DNA of 47,228 nucleotides from contig QHYR01000252.1 in assembly GCA_003223315.1 (NCBI GenBank), forward strand, positions 1 through 47,228. Reading direction: 5' to 3'. Below are positions 1 through 7,553 of the stretch, in pieces (the stretch's first letter is position 1; each line of letters opens with the position of its first letter). The notes below the pieces were generated by a model. That model saw nothing but the letters and a program-made list of their open reading frames with translations, was not told the DNA's origin and did not search any database. The position numbers were made by a program, and so were the translations under genes. Source of the DNA: Acidobacteriota bacterium (GTDB lineage Bacteria; Acidobacteriota; Terriglobia; Acidiferrales; UBA7541).

Positions 1-1
1 T

Positions 2-433
2 GGCGGTCACGTTGGTTTTGTCATTCCGTGGGTTACTCACGCAGGCGGCCAAACAACAACCATCGCGGACCGGTTTCAGATTGGCTTCCCAATCGGGGTG
101 ACCTTCAAGGGGCAAGGCCGCCTGGCGTTGGATTTGGAGATGGTTCCGTCGATCGCAGGCAGCCCACAAACCGTTAGCCTCACCGTTGATCCAGGAGTTG
201 TTTGGGGCTTGTCTCACGGCTTTGCGATAGGGATGCGGATGGCGTTCGACGTCAATTCTTCTCAATTTGGATTCATCCCCCTCGTGAATAAGAGCTGGGA
301 CTTCAAAGAGCCGAAAGGCATTTTCAAGCGATACTTCGTTGAAGTAGACCTGCCATTTAAGTTCAATCGTCCGGCCGGCGGGCCCGGCACCAATCCGTTT
401 ACCTTCGCCACGCACTTTGGCCTCGGCTTCTGA
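2..433 (+). CDS. Outer-membrane beta-barrel-like protein, C-terminal part (5' truncated by window edge)
   Basis: The frame is open from base 2, so the listed ATG at 98 is probably internal and the gene begins before the window. About 143 residues are visible. They are glycine- and aromatic-rich with alternating hydrophobic residues, and the chain ends in LGF, a terminal Phe as is typical of outer-membrane barrels recognised by the BAM machinery. The family is not recognised with certainty. A secreted or outer-membrane location is inferred only from strand pattern and terminus. It could also be a non-barrel secreted hypothetical protein. Confidence 0.6.
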   Translation, partial: GGHVGFVIPWVTHAGGQTTTIADRFQIGFPIGVTFKGQGRLALDLEMVPSIAGSPQTVSLTVDPGVVWGLSHGFAIGMRMAFDVNSSQFGFIPLVNKSWDFKEPKGIFKRYFVEVDLPFKFNRPAGGPGTNPFTFATHFGLGF

Positions 434-522
434 GTTAGGAGGCTTTCGCCGCAAGAGGCAGCCTTTTCGCGGAAGGGGGTTTCGCCGCAGGGCGTCGCGA
501 GATTGACGACCCGCTCGGGTCG

Positions 523-1836
523 TCAATCGTAGTATTCGGAGCCCAGGTGCGTGATCAACTCTTCGCCCATCATCCAGCGCAGCGTGTTTTTCAGTTTCAT
601 GAGCTGGATGAATAAGTCGTGCTCGGGATAGAGCTGCGGCGCGCACATGGGCGATTTGAAATAGAAGCTCAGCCATTCCTGAATGCCGTGCATGCCGGCG
701 CGCTGCGCCAGATCGAGGAAGAGCACCAGATCGAGCACGATGGGCGCGGCGAGAATGGAATCGCGGCAGAGGAAATCCACCTTGATCTGCATGGGGTAGT
801 TGAGCCAGCCGAAGATATCAATATTGTCCCAGCCTTCTTTGTTGTCGCCGCGCGGCGGGTAATAGTTGATGCGGACTTTGTGGCAGATATTGCCGTAGAG
901 CTTGGGATAAAGCTTGGGCTGGAGAATATATTCGAGGACCCCGAGCTTCGATTCTTCCTTGGTTTTGAAGGAGTCGGGATCGTCGAGAACTTCGCCGTCG
1001 CGATTGCCGAGGATATTGGTGGAAAACCAGCCGTTCAGGCCGAGCATGCGCGCCTTGAAGCCGGGCGCGAGGATGGTTTTGAGCAGCGTCTGGCCGGTCT
1101 TGAAGTCTTTGCCGCAGATGGGCACGTTGTGTTCGCGCGCGAACTGCTGCATGGCGGGAATATCCACGGTGAGATTGGGCGCGCCATTGGCGAAGGGCAC
1201 GCCCGAAGTGATGGCCGCCCAGGCGTACAGCATGGAGGGAGCTATGGCGGGATGATTTTTCTTCATGGCCGCCTCGAATTTGGCGGGTGTGGAATGAACT
1301 TCCTGCGGCGTGAGGAAAATTTCCGTCGACCCGCACCAGATCACCACCAGGCGCGCGGCTTTGGACTGTTTGCGGAAGCGGGCGATGTCCTCTTTGATCT
1401 GCAGCGCCAGCTCGTATTTGTTCTTAGCTTTTTTTATGTGCGGCCCGTCCAGGCGCTTGACGTAATCGCGATTGAAGGCGGCCTTCATGGGCCGAATGGT
1501 GGAAAGAAATTTTTTGGCCTGCATGAGGTCTTCGGGCGAGAGCACGGCCGCATTGGCGGCGGCATCGTAGGCGGAATCGGGGAAGAGGTCCCAGCCACCA
1601 AAGGCCAGATCGTCGAGCGCCGCAAGCGGAACGAATTCCTTGATTAGCGGTGAGCGGTGCTCGGTGCGCTTGCCCAGGCGGATCGTGCCAAGCTGCGTAA
1701 CCGATCCGACGGGCTGCGCGCCATTCGAGCGAATCAGATCCACGCCGGCCATGAAGGTGGTGGCCACCGCGCCCATGCCACAAGTGAGCACGCCGAGTTT
1801 TCCTTGTGGCGGTGCAATGGTCGTGGGCCGGCGCAT
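523..1836 (-). CDS. ino1: Inositol-3-phosphate synthase (myo-inositol-1-phosphate synthase family)
   Basis: This enzyme converts glucose 6-phosphate to 1D-myo-inositol 3-phosphate with NAD, the first step toward inositol lipids and other inositol compounds. The protein has 437 residues, the usual size for bacterial and archaeal members. It opens with a Rossmann NAD site (VLTCGMGAVATTF, about residues 16-28). Later it has family-like segments such as FKTGQTLLKTILAPG (near 245) and LGLNGWFSTNILGNRDG (near 265), corresponding to the conserved catalytic and NAD-contacting region. The ATG at 1836 is the only start ahead of the Rossmann strand. The 235 bases up to the next minus-strand gene suggest its own promoter, but I could not pick a convincing one. 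The family call is strong; the in vivo role of the inositol phosphate is unknown. Confidence 0.88.
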   Translation of the reverse strand: MRRPTTIAPPQGKLGVLTCGMGAVATTFMAGVDLIRSNGAQPVGSVTQLGTIRLGKRTEHRSPLIKEFVPLAALDDLAFGGWDLFPDSAYDAAANAAVLSPEDLMQAKKFLSTIRPMKAAFNRDYVKRLDGPHIKKAKNKYELALQIKEDIARFRKQSKAARLVVIWCGSTEIFLTPQEVHSTPAKFEAAMKKNHPAIAPSMLYAWAAITSGVPFANGAPNLTVDIPAMQQFAREHNVPICGKDFKTGQTLLKTILAPGFKARMLGLNGWFSTNILGNRDGEVLDDPDSFKTKEESKLGVLEYILQPKLYPKLYGNICHKVRINYYPPRGDNKEGWDNIDIFGWLNYPMQIKVDFLCRDSILAAPIVLDLVLFLDLAQRAGMHGIQEWLSFYFKSPMCAPQLYPEHDLFIQLMKLKNTLRWMMGEELITHLGSEYYD

Positions 1837-2071
1837 GAATTCGTTTCCCCCTAGTCTTACCGTCGTAATTGCCGCGAGAGATCGGCCCCGACAGATTAAC
1901 GAAGGTGCGAGGTCTCAGCCGGGCCGGCGTTCCCCTGGAAGCGGCGGCGTGCGGGCAAAGATGAATATCATGCGGAAAGCGCGCCAGAATTGCAAATGAC
2001 AGGCGGCGCTTTTCTACTTCTCGCAGTGGGCGTGGCCACTCAGCTTATAATCACGACGATTTTTTGTGAGT

Positions 2072-3853
2072 TCAGGAGTGGGGCGCGGCCACGGCTTTTT
2101 TCGAGGCGGCGCCGCTGGGTTTGGGGCGCAGCGCAGCCAGCATTTGCTCCAGCGGCAGCGCGTTCAGCACATCTTTTTTCTCGATCCAGCCGCGGCGGGC
2201 CATCTGCACGCCGTAGCGCATGAGCTGGAGATTGGCGATCGAATGCGCGTCGGTCGATATCACCACGCGCACGCCGCGCTCTTTGGCCATGCGCAGGTAG
2301 GCGTCTTTCAAATCGAGGCGATCGGGCGCCGCGTTGCACTCCATGGCCACTCCGCGGCGGCGTGCGGCATCCAGGATGCGCTCCATGTCGTAGGCCATGG
2401 CGTCACGCCGCAGCAGGATGCGCCCGGTGGGATGCCCGATGATCTGCACGTAGGGATTCTCGATGGCCGCAAGCATACGCTCGGTGATGGCGGCGCGGTC
2501 GAGATTCATGAAGGAGTGAATCGACGCGACCACGATATCGAGTTCGGCGAGGACCTCGTCCGGCAGATCGAGGCGGCCATCTTTGAGGATATCGACCTCG
2601 ATACCCGCGAGGACGCGAATGCCATCCACCTTGGCAGTGCGAATTTCCCGCATGTGCTCGCGCGTGCGCGCTTCGTCCATGCCATTGGCGACGGTCACGG
2701 CTTTGCTGTGATCGGTGATGGCGATGTATTCGTATCCCATCTTGCGCGCGGCCCGCGCCATCTCCTCGATGGAATGCCGGCCGTCGCTGGCGGTAGTGTG
2801 CATTTGCAAATCGCCGTGGAGATCGCTTTGCTCGATGAGCCTGGGCAAGCGATGTTGTTCGGCGGCTTCGATCTCGCCGCAATTTTCGCGCAGCTCCGGC
2901 GGAATGAAGTCGAGCTTGAGTTTCGCGTAGACCTCTTCCTCGCTGGCGCCGGCGACGCGGCGCTCCTCCTTCAGCGTGGCCAGGGCGTATTCGTTCAGCG
3001 TGTAACCCATCTTGATGGCGCGGCCGCGCAGTGAGACGTTGTGTTCCTTGGAGCCGGTGAAATAGATCAGCGCCGCACCGTAATTTTCGGGCTGCAACAG
3101 ACGCACATCCACCTGCAATCCTTTGGCAACTCGGAAACTGACTTTGTTCTCGCCGCGAGCGAGCACTTGTTCGAGCTCGCCATAGCCGAGGATGTGTTCC
3201 TTGATGGCTTCCAGTTCCTTGGGCTGCGTTTCCGGCGAGAGCGTGAGCAGCAGGTCGAGATCTCCGATCGTTTCCTTCCAGCGTCGCAGCGAACCCGCCG
3301 GAGTAATCGAGGCGATCGGTCTGCCGTAGCGCTGGATATAGGCGATGAGTTTGGCGGTCTCCTGCTCGGCGACGGGAATGAGGAACCGGCCGGAAATCTT
3401 CTTGTAAACCTCGATGGCTTTGAGGATATTCTGTTCGGTTTTCTCGCCGAAGCCGGCGAGGTCGCGCAGTTTGCCTTCGCGCGCGAGTTGTTCGAGCTGT
3501 TCGACGGTGCAGCATTTGAATTCGCGCCAAAGAATCAGCGCCTTCTTGGGGCCCAGCGATTGCAGCGTAAGCAGCTCGAGCATGGTCAGCGGATATTTCT
3601 TGAGCAGCTTTTTGCGCAGCGCGTAGTCGCCGGTGGAGAGAATTTCGCGGATGTGCTCGGCCATGCGTTCGCCGATGCCCGGAAGTTCCTCGAGCTTTTC
3701 CGGATCGCGGGCGATGGCTTCGATCGATTCGGCCAGGCTGGCGATCAGTTCGGCGGCTTTCTCATAACTGCGGTAGCGGCCGATGATGGCACCGTCGATC
3801 TCCAGCAGTTGCGCGGTCTCACGCAAAACGCGCGCGACCTCCCGATTTTCCAT
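2072..3853 (-). CDS. polX: DNA polymerase/3'-5' exonuclease PolX
   Basis: This is a family X polymerase with a C-terminal PHP exonuclease domain, known in other bacteria for gap filling and base-excision repair. It has 593 residues against about 570-590 for the family. Helix-hairpin-helix segments lie near 50-130 (LPGIGERMAEHI, LAGFGEKTEQNI). The polymerase palm shows GDLDLLL and VDVRLL, carrying the metal-binding aspartates. The PHP domain starts near 345 with DLQMHTTASDGRHS and continues through ITDHS, GIEVDIL, GHPTGRI, ECNA and STDAHS, so the metal-site residues look complete. Its start lies 14 bases after the stop of the deoxyhypusine-synthase-like gene, so the two are probably cotranscribed. 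The 3' end overlaps nothing. Confidence 0.93.
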   Translation of the reverse strand: MENREVARVLRETAQLLEIDGAIIGRYRSYEKAAELIASLAESIEAIARDPEKLEELPGIGERMAEHIREILSTGDYALRKKLLKKYPLTMLELLTLQSLGPKKALILWREFKCCTVEQLEQLAREGKLRDLAGFGEKTEQNILKAIEVYKKISGRFLIPVAEQETAKLIAYIQRYGRPIASITPAGSLRRWKETIGDLDLLLTLSPETQPKELEAIKEHILGYGELEQVLARGENKVSFRVAKGLQVDVRLLQPENYGAALIYFTGSKEHNVSLRGRAIKMGYTLNEYALATLKEERRVAGASEEEVYAKLKLDFIPPELRENCGEIEAAEQHRLPRLIEQSDLHGDLQMHTTASDGRHSIEEMARAARKMGYEYIAITDHSKAVTVANGMDEARTREHMREIRTAKVDGIRVLAGIEVDILKDGRLDLPDEVLAELDIVVASIHSFMNLDRAAITERMLAAIENPYVQIIGHPTGRILLRRDAMAYDMERILDAARRRGVAMECNAAPDRLDLKDAYLRMAKERGVRVVISTDAHSIANLQLMRYGVQMARRGWIEKKDVLNALPLEQMLAALRPKPSGAASKKAVAAPHS

Positions 3854-3867
3854 GGAAGCCTCCGCCT

Positions 3868-4833
3868 CTATTCGCCGAGGACGTAGGCGAAAACGAGCGG
3901 CGCCACAATTGAGGCGTCGGACTCGATGACGAATCGCGGCGTATGGCGGTCCAGCTTGCCCCAGGTGATTTTTTCGTTGGGCACGGCGCCGCTATAGGAG
4001 CCGTAGGAAGTGGTGCTGTCTGAAATTTGGCAGAAATAGCCCCACAGGCGGCATTTCTCGCGCAAATCCTGCATGATCAGCGGCACCACGCAGATGGGGA
4101 AATCGCCCGCGATGCCGCCGCCGATCTGGAAAAATCCGATGGATTGATCTTTGCTGTTCTGCCGGTACCACTCGATCAACGCGGCCATCTGTTCCAGACC
4201 CGATTTCACGACGTGAATATTGCCCACGTCCCCGCGCACCACGTTGGCCACAAAAATATTTCCCAGCGTGGAATCCTCCCAGCCCGGGGTGAAGATGGGC
4301 AGATTTTTCTGGCAGGCGGCATAGACCCAGGAGTCTTTCGGATCGATCTCGTAGAACTCCCGGATATTGCAATTGCGGATGAGCTGGTACATGTATTCGT
4401 AGGGGAAACGGCGCTGGCCTTGGCGGTCGGCCTCCTGCCAGTACTTCAGCACTTGGCGCTCGATGCGCCGCATGGCTTCTTCTTCGGGAATGCACGTATC
4501 GGTCACGCGATTGAGGCCGCGCTCGCGCAGCGCCAGCTCTTCGTCGTCGGTCAGATTGCGATAGCTGGGAACCCGGCGGTAATGATTGTGCGCGACAAGA
4601 TTGAAAATATCCTCTTCCAGATTGGCGCCGGTGGTGCAAATGGCGTGCACTTTTTCCTGACGGATCATCTCTGCAAGCGACAATCCAAGTTCCGCGGTGC
4701 TCATCGCGCCGGCCATGGCCAGCAGCATTTTTCCTCCCTGCTCCAAGTGGCGGCGATAAGCTTCGGCGGCATCGACGAGGACGGCGGCGTTGAAGTGCCG
4801 GAAATGGCGCTTGATGAACTCTGGCACGCTCAT
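3868..4833 (-). CDS. Deoxyhypusine synthase-like protein
   Basis: A 321-residue member of the deoxyhypusine synthase family. In eukaryotes and archaea this enzyme moves the aminobutyl group of spermidine to a lysine of eIF5A/aIF5A. Bacteria lack that substrate, and bacterial homologues are thought to act on polyamines or other acceptors. Visible family features are LAMAGAMSTAELGLSLAEMI and CTTGANLEEDIFNLVAHNHY in the N-terminal half, IGGGIAGDF near 235, and NEKITWGKL near 290, which contains the lysine equivalent to the catalytic enzyme-imine lysine. The gene sits 14 bases upstream of polX on the same strand. An active enzyme is likely from the conserved lysine and glycine-rich motifs, but the substrate cannot be read from sequence. 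Confidence 0.85.
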   Translation of the reverse strand: MSVPEFIKRHFRHFNAAVLVDAAEAYRRHLEQGGKMLLAMAGAMSTAELGLSLAEMIRQEKVHAICTTGANLEEDIFNLVAHNHYRRVPSYRNLTDDEELALRERGLNRVTDTCIPEEEAMRRIERQVLKYWQEADRQGQRRFPYEYMYQLIRNCNIREFYEIDPKDSWVYAACQKNLPIFTPGWEDSTLGNIFVANVVRGDVGNIHVVKSGLEQMAALIEWYRQNSKDQSIGFFQIGGGIAGDFPICVVPLIMQDLREKCRLWGYFCQISDSTTSYGSYSGAVPNEKITWGKLDRHTPRFVIESDASIVAPLVFAYVLGE

Positions 4834-4968
4834 CTTCGCGGATTGTGTTTTCAGTCAATCACCTCCGAGTATGATTTTCCTGAATCGTAGACTACCCAAG
4901 AGCGAGTTGCAAGCAACTATCGCGTCCTTGGACGCGTTCAACGGTGGCTCCGCAGGCCCGCCGGGAAT

Positions 4969-5553
4969 TCATTTCTGAAAGCGCGAATGAAAGAGAATCG
5001 CTGCGACGGATTTCGCGTCGTGCAGAGATCCCCGGCGGATCATCTTTTCCAGAGCGCCGAGCGAAAATTTTCTGCAGCGGATGCGCTCGTCCTCTTCCGG
5101 CTGCGCCAGGCCGCGCTGCAATCCCGTGGCGGCGAAGACCCACATGCGCTCGGTGACAAATCCCGGAGAAGGGAAGAGTTCCAGAATTTGGTGCACGCGG
5201 CGCGCGGTGTAGCCGGTTTCCTCGATGAGTTCGCGGCGCGCCGCCGCGGGCCGCGATTCTCCCGCTTCCACGCGGCCGGCCACCAGTTCCCAGAGAGAGG
5301 TGCCGAGGGCATGCCGGTACTGGCGCACCAGAAGGATCGAGCCATCCGGGAAAATCGGCAGAAGTACGACCGAACCGCGATGCACCACGATATCACGCGT
5401 GACCACAATGCCGCCGGGCTCGGCGATGCGATCCTGACGCACGCTGAACACACTGCCTTCATAAAGCGTCTTGGTGTGGAGAACTCGTGCGCGACGATTA
5501 GGCATGCTCGTTCCCGATTTTTGACGCGGTGAAACCTCAAAGAGGCCGCCCAC
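4969..5553 (-). CDS. Nudix hydrolase, ADP-ribose pyrophosphatase-like
   Basis: The complete Nudix box GRVEAGESRPAAARRELIEE followed by TGY fits G-x5-E-x7-REU-x-EE-x-GU, so the metal-dependent nucleoside-diphosphate hydrolase site is intact. The flanking LLVRQYRHALGTSLWEL and the downstream FPSPGFVTERMWVF match the ADP-ribose pyrophosphatase (NudF-like) subgroup. The listed start is GTG at 5553 with a GAGGA-like ribosome site 5-6 bases upstream. An ATG at 5505 (MPNRRARVL) would remove 16 residues and gives a more typical N terminus. It lies 135 bases upstream of the deoxyhypusine-synthase-like gene and may be transcribed with it. Substrate preference is inferred from subgroup similarity only. 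Confidence 0.85.
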   Translation of the reverse strand: MGGLFEVSPRQKSGTSMPNRRARVLHTKTLYEGSVFSVRQDRIAEPGGIVVTRDIVVHRGSVVLLPIFPDGSILLVRQYRHALGTSLWELVAGRVEAGESRPAAARRELIEETGYTARRVHQILELFPSPGFVTERMWVFAATGLQRGLAQPEEDERIRCRKFSLGALEKMIRRGSLHDAKSVAAILFHSRFQK

Positions 5554-5654
5554 CGATCCTCAGAGCGTTGCGCGATGAAGGCTAAGAGAGGTCCCTTGCT
5601 CTCCGCTCTCGGCGGATCGCTCGGGAATGACGGCCCTTTGTCGGGTCATCAATT

Positions 5655-6092
5655 TTACGGAGTGGAGGAAGGAAATACCAGACGGCAAAGATCAGCTTCG
5701 CCCAGAGCGGATGCTCCGATCAGCCAGCCGCCATCCTCGGGTCGCAGCCAGGCGAGCTGAAACAGCAGTTGTGAGGTTCCCTCGGGAAGCGAAGTGCCCC
5801 CCGGCACGGCGCGCAAGGCCAGCGCGGAATCGGTCTGCGGACGGGTACGAAGACGCAAGCAGCAGCCGGTGCGGCTGACGTTGACGGTGGAGCAAAGCTC
5901 GACGAAAAATCTGCCGCTCGAGGTGAGACCACATACAGCGAAGGTAAGCTCGGCAGGAGATCGCGGCTCGCGGCGCGTGGAGCGGAAGGGCTCGGCCCCG
6001 GACGTCTGATCGGCAGCCTGCGGCACCAGGTTCGTTGCCCGCGCTGGACGACTCACCGTGCCCTCCTGCCTTCGGGTTTCCTGATCAGTCAT
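5655..6092 (-). CDS. PilZ domain protein
   Basis: A small single-domain protein (145 residues from the ATG at 6092) with both halves of the cyclic-di-GMP-binding PilZ signature. These are an arginine pair in RREPRSPAEL and an NxSxxG motif in STVNVSRTGCCLRLR, followed by the usual beta-strand ending GWLIGASALGEADL. The longer 178-residue ORF in the track adds an N-terminal stretch unlike PilZ, so I prefer MTDQETRRQEGT as the start, although no clear Shine-Dalgarno precedes it. It probably senses c-di-GMP in the cytoplasm; no output domain is attached. An inverted repeat TTGCAC-N7-GTGCAA lies about 30 bases upstream of this start. Confidence 0.75.
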   Translation of the reverse strand: MTDQETRRQEGTVSRPARATNLVPQAADQTSGAEPFRSTRREPRSPAELTFAVCGLTSSGRFFVELCSTVNVSRTGCCLRLRTRPQTDSALALRAVPGGTSLPEGTSQLLFQLAWLRPEDGGWLIGASALGEADLCRLVFPSSTP

Positions 6093-6119
6093 TACTTTAA
6101 CGCAAAACGGGGGCCGTAG

Positions 6120-6138
6120 TTGCACGAAAATTGTGCAA
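6120..6138. promoter_or_regulatory. Inverted repeat TTGCAC-N7-GTGCAA, possible operator
   Basis: A perfect 6-base inverted repeat with a 7-base AT-rich spacer lies in the divergent gap between the PilZ gene (minus, start 6092) and the LytTR regulator (plus, start 6436). Its position about 28 bases ahead of the PilZ start would suit a repressor or activator site. The sequence shows only the symmetry; no binding protein is known. Confidence 0.35.
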
Positions 6139-6376
6139 TTTCCGATCTCGTTACGCCAGAGTGGGTTAGCAAGACGCGCGCCCGTAGCCACTCCCTACGA
6201 GGAACACCGTTGCTATGCATTTTCTATGCAGGACCAGCAGTTTTGACTTATCGATCTGTCCAACGTAACAGAATACGGCCAGGTCGTTTTTATCAGTCGC
6301 CTATGGGCGCTTTTATCCGGTTTTAGCTCATCCCCCCGGCGGCAGCGCGGATCCCACACGGCCATCAAAAGGGGAG
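6139..6376. other. Non-coding part of a divergent intergenic region
   Basis: The gap from 6093 to 6435 holds the palindrome at 6120-6138 and the promoter at 6377-6405. In the remaining roughly 240 bases I see no supported ORF and no strong terminator. It is AT-richer than its surroundings, as expected for a divergent promoter region. Confidence 0.5.
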
Positions 6377-6405
6377 TTGGCCGGCCTTGAAGAGCAACGT
6401 ATACT
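6377..6405 (+). promoter_or_regulatory. Sigma-70-type promoter for the LytTR regulator
   Basis: TTGGCC (6377-6382) and TATACT (6400-6405) are separated by exactly 17 bases. They match 4 of 6 and 5 of 6 consensus positions. Transcription would begin near 6412, leaving a leader of about 24 bases before the first ATG of the repeat at 6436. Confidence 0.5.
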
Positions 6406-6435
6406 CGGCTGGGGCCGATTGGGGGGCGAATTGGA

Positions 6436-7242
6436 ATGCAGATGAACACGCAGATGAATACCCACATGAATACCCACATGAATACTTTGATCGTTGATGA
6501 CGAGAAGCCCGCGCGGGACGAACTGGCTTTTCTGTTGAAGAGCTTTCCGGAAGTAAGTGTCGTCGGGCAGGGAAAGAACGGGCTCGAGGCCGTGTCGCTG
6601 ATCAAGGAGCACAATCCCGACCTGGTTTTTCTGGATGTGCAGATGCCCGGCTTGGATGGGTTCGGAGTGATTCAGAGACTGATGGACCGCAAGCTGCGCC
6701 TGCCGCACATCGTTTTTGCCACCGCCTACGAATCCTACGCGGTGCAGGCCTTCGAGGTGAGTGCGGTGGACTACATTTTGAAGCCCTTCGATAAGCAACG
6801 GCTGGCGCGCGCGGTCCAGCGGGCGCGGCGCGCAGTGGGCGCGGAGTCTTCCCCGGCAGAGCGGCTGGAGATGCTGGTGAACCAGCTGGGCAGCCGCAAC
6901 GGCCAGCTCGTCAAGCTGCTGGTGAAATCGCAGGGTCGGCTTCTGCTGGTGGACGCGGCGGACATGGTGTGTGCCTCGATCGAGGACGGCACCATCACCA
7001 TCTGCACGCGCGATCTCGAGGGCACCTCGAACTATCGCACCATCGAAGAATTGGCCGAGACCCTCGATTCCGAGCGGTTTTGGCGGGCGCACCGTTCGCA
7101 TCTGGTGAACATCAACCACATCAAGGAAGTGATGCCCTGGTTCAAATCGAGCTACATGCTGAAAATGAACGATAAGCGGCAGTCGGAAGTTCCGGTGAGC
7201 CGCGCGCAAACCAAGCGCCTCCGCGAATTGCTCAAGATGTAG
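6436..7242 (+). CDS. LytTR-family response regulator
   Basis: A two-domain DNA-binding response regulator of the AlgR/LytT type. The receiver shows the acidic pair in LIVDDEKPARDEL, the phospho-acceptor Asp in LVFLDVQMPGLDGF, the Thr in FATAY and the Lys in DYILKPFD. A LytTR domain follows (about residues 155-268) with RFWRAHRSHLVNINHIKEV and a typical C-terminal strand. The N terminus is odd: MQMNTQMNTHMNTHMNT is encoded by 12-base repeats and gives five in-frame ATGs (6436, 6442, 6454, 6466, 6478). The last one, MNTLIVDDE, is where family members normally begin. The best promoter and a G-rich stretch favour initiation at one of the earlier ATGs. No histidine kinase is adjacent. Confidence 0.9.
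   Translation: MQMNTQMNTHMNTHMNTLIVDDEKPARDELAFLLKSFPEVSVVGQGKNGLEAVSLIKEHNPDLVFLDVQMPGLDGFGVIQRLMDRKLRLPHIVFATAYESYAVQAFEVSAVDYILKPFDKQRLARAVQRARRAVGAESSPAERLEMLVNQLGSRNGQLVKLLVKSQGRLLLVDAADMVCASIEDGTITICTRDLEGTSNYRTIEELAETLDSERFWRAHRSHLVNINHIKEVMPWFKSSYMLKMNDKRQSEVPVSRAQTKRLRELLKM
6442..6489 (+). repeat. 12-bp in-frame tandem repeat carrying start codons
   Basis: The units are atgaacacgcag, atgaatacccac, atgaatacccac and a partial atgaatactttg. Each unit carries an in-frame ATG, so a change in copy number would lengthen or shorten the N terminus without breaking the frame. Confidence 0.85.
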
Positions 7243-7280
7243 CGGACCCTACCTAGTGTCATTGAAGTAATACGTGACTT

Positions 7281-7470
7281 GCCCTAAGCCCCGATAGGGG
7301 CGACACAACGTAGCCCAGGGCGGAACCGGGGTCCCCGGCATGCACCGCATTTGTGCATGCGGGGTAGGCAAGCCCTGGGACAGCGTAGGGGTGAGAAGGC
7401 ATTGAGCCCCGTAGCGCCCGGCATGCCGTCTCACGCATGTCGGGCGGCGCGAGGGGCGACACAACGACCG
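7281..7470. repeat. Palindromic REP-like intergenic unit with a repeated ggggcgacacaacg segment
   Basis: This unit fills most of the 311-base gap between the LytTR gene and the acyl-CoA dehydrogenase. The 14-mer ggggcgacacaacg occurs at 7297-7310 and again at 7453-7466. Nested between are agcccaggg (7312-7320) pairing with gccctggg (7372-7379), and ccccggcatgcac pairing with gtgcatgcgggg (7333-7364, one bulge). gcccc-gata-ggggc forms a further small hairpin at 7287-7302. Short ORFs across it on the minus strand are low-complexity shadows. I know similar GC-rich blocks as recurring intergenic repeats in Acidobacteria, but their copy number here needs a genome search. Confidence 0.6.
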
Positions 7471-7553
7471 CCAGTGCACGTCATCCGGCAAGCCCCAATC
7501 TTTTCTCCGTGTCCTCTGTGCCTCTGTGTACTTTGTGTTAATGTTTTGTCTTC

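Noticed and set aside
2047-2052. Plus-strand TATAAT at the 3' end of polX
   Set aside because: No -35 at the right distance and no gene downstream on that strand.
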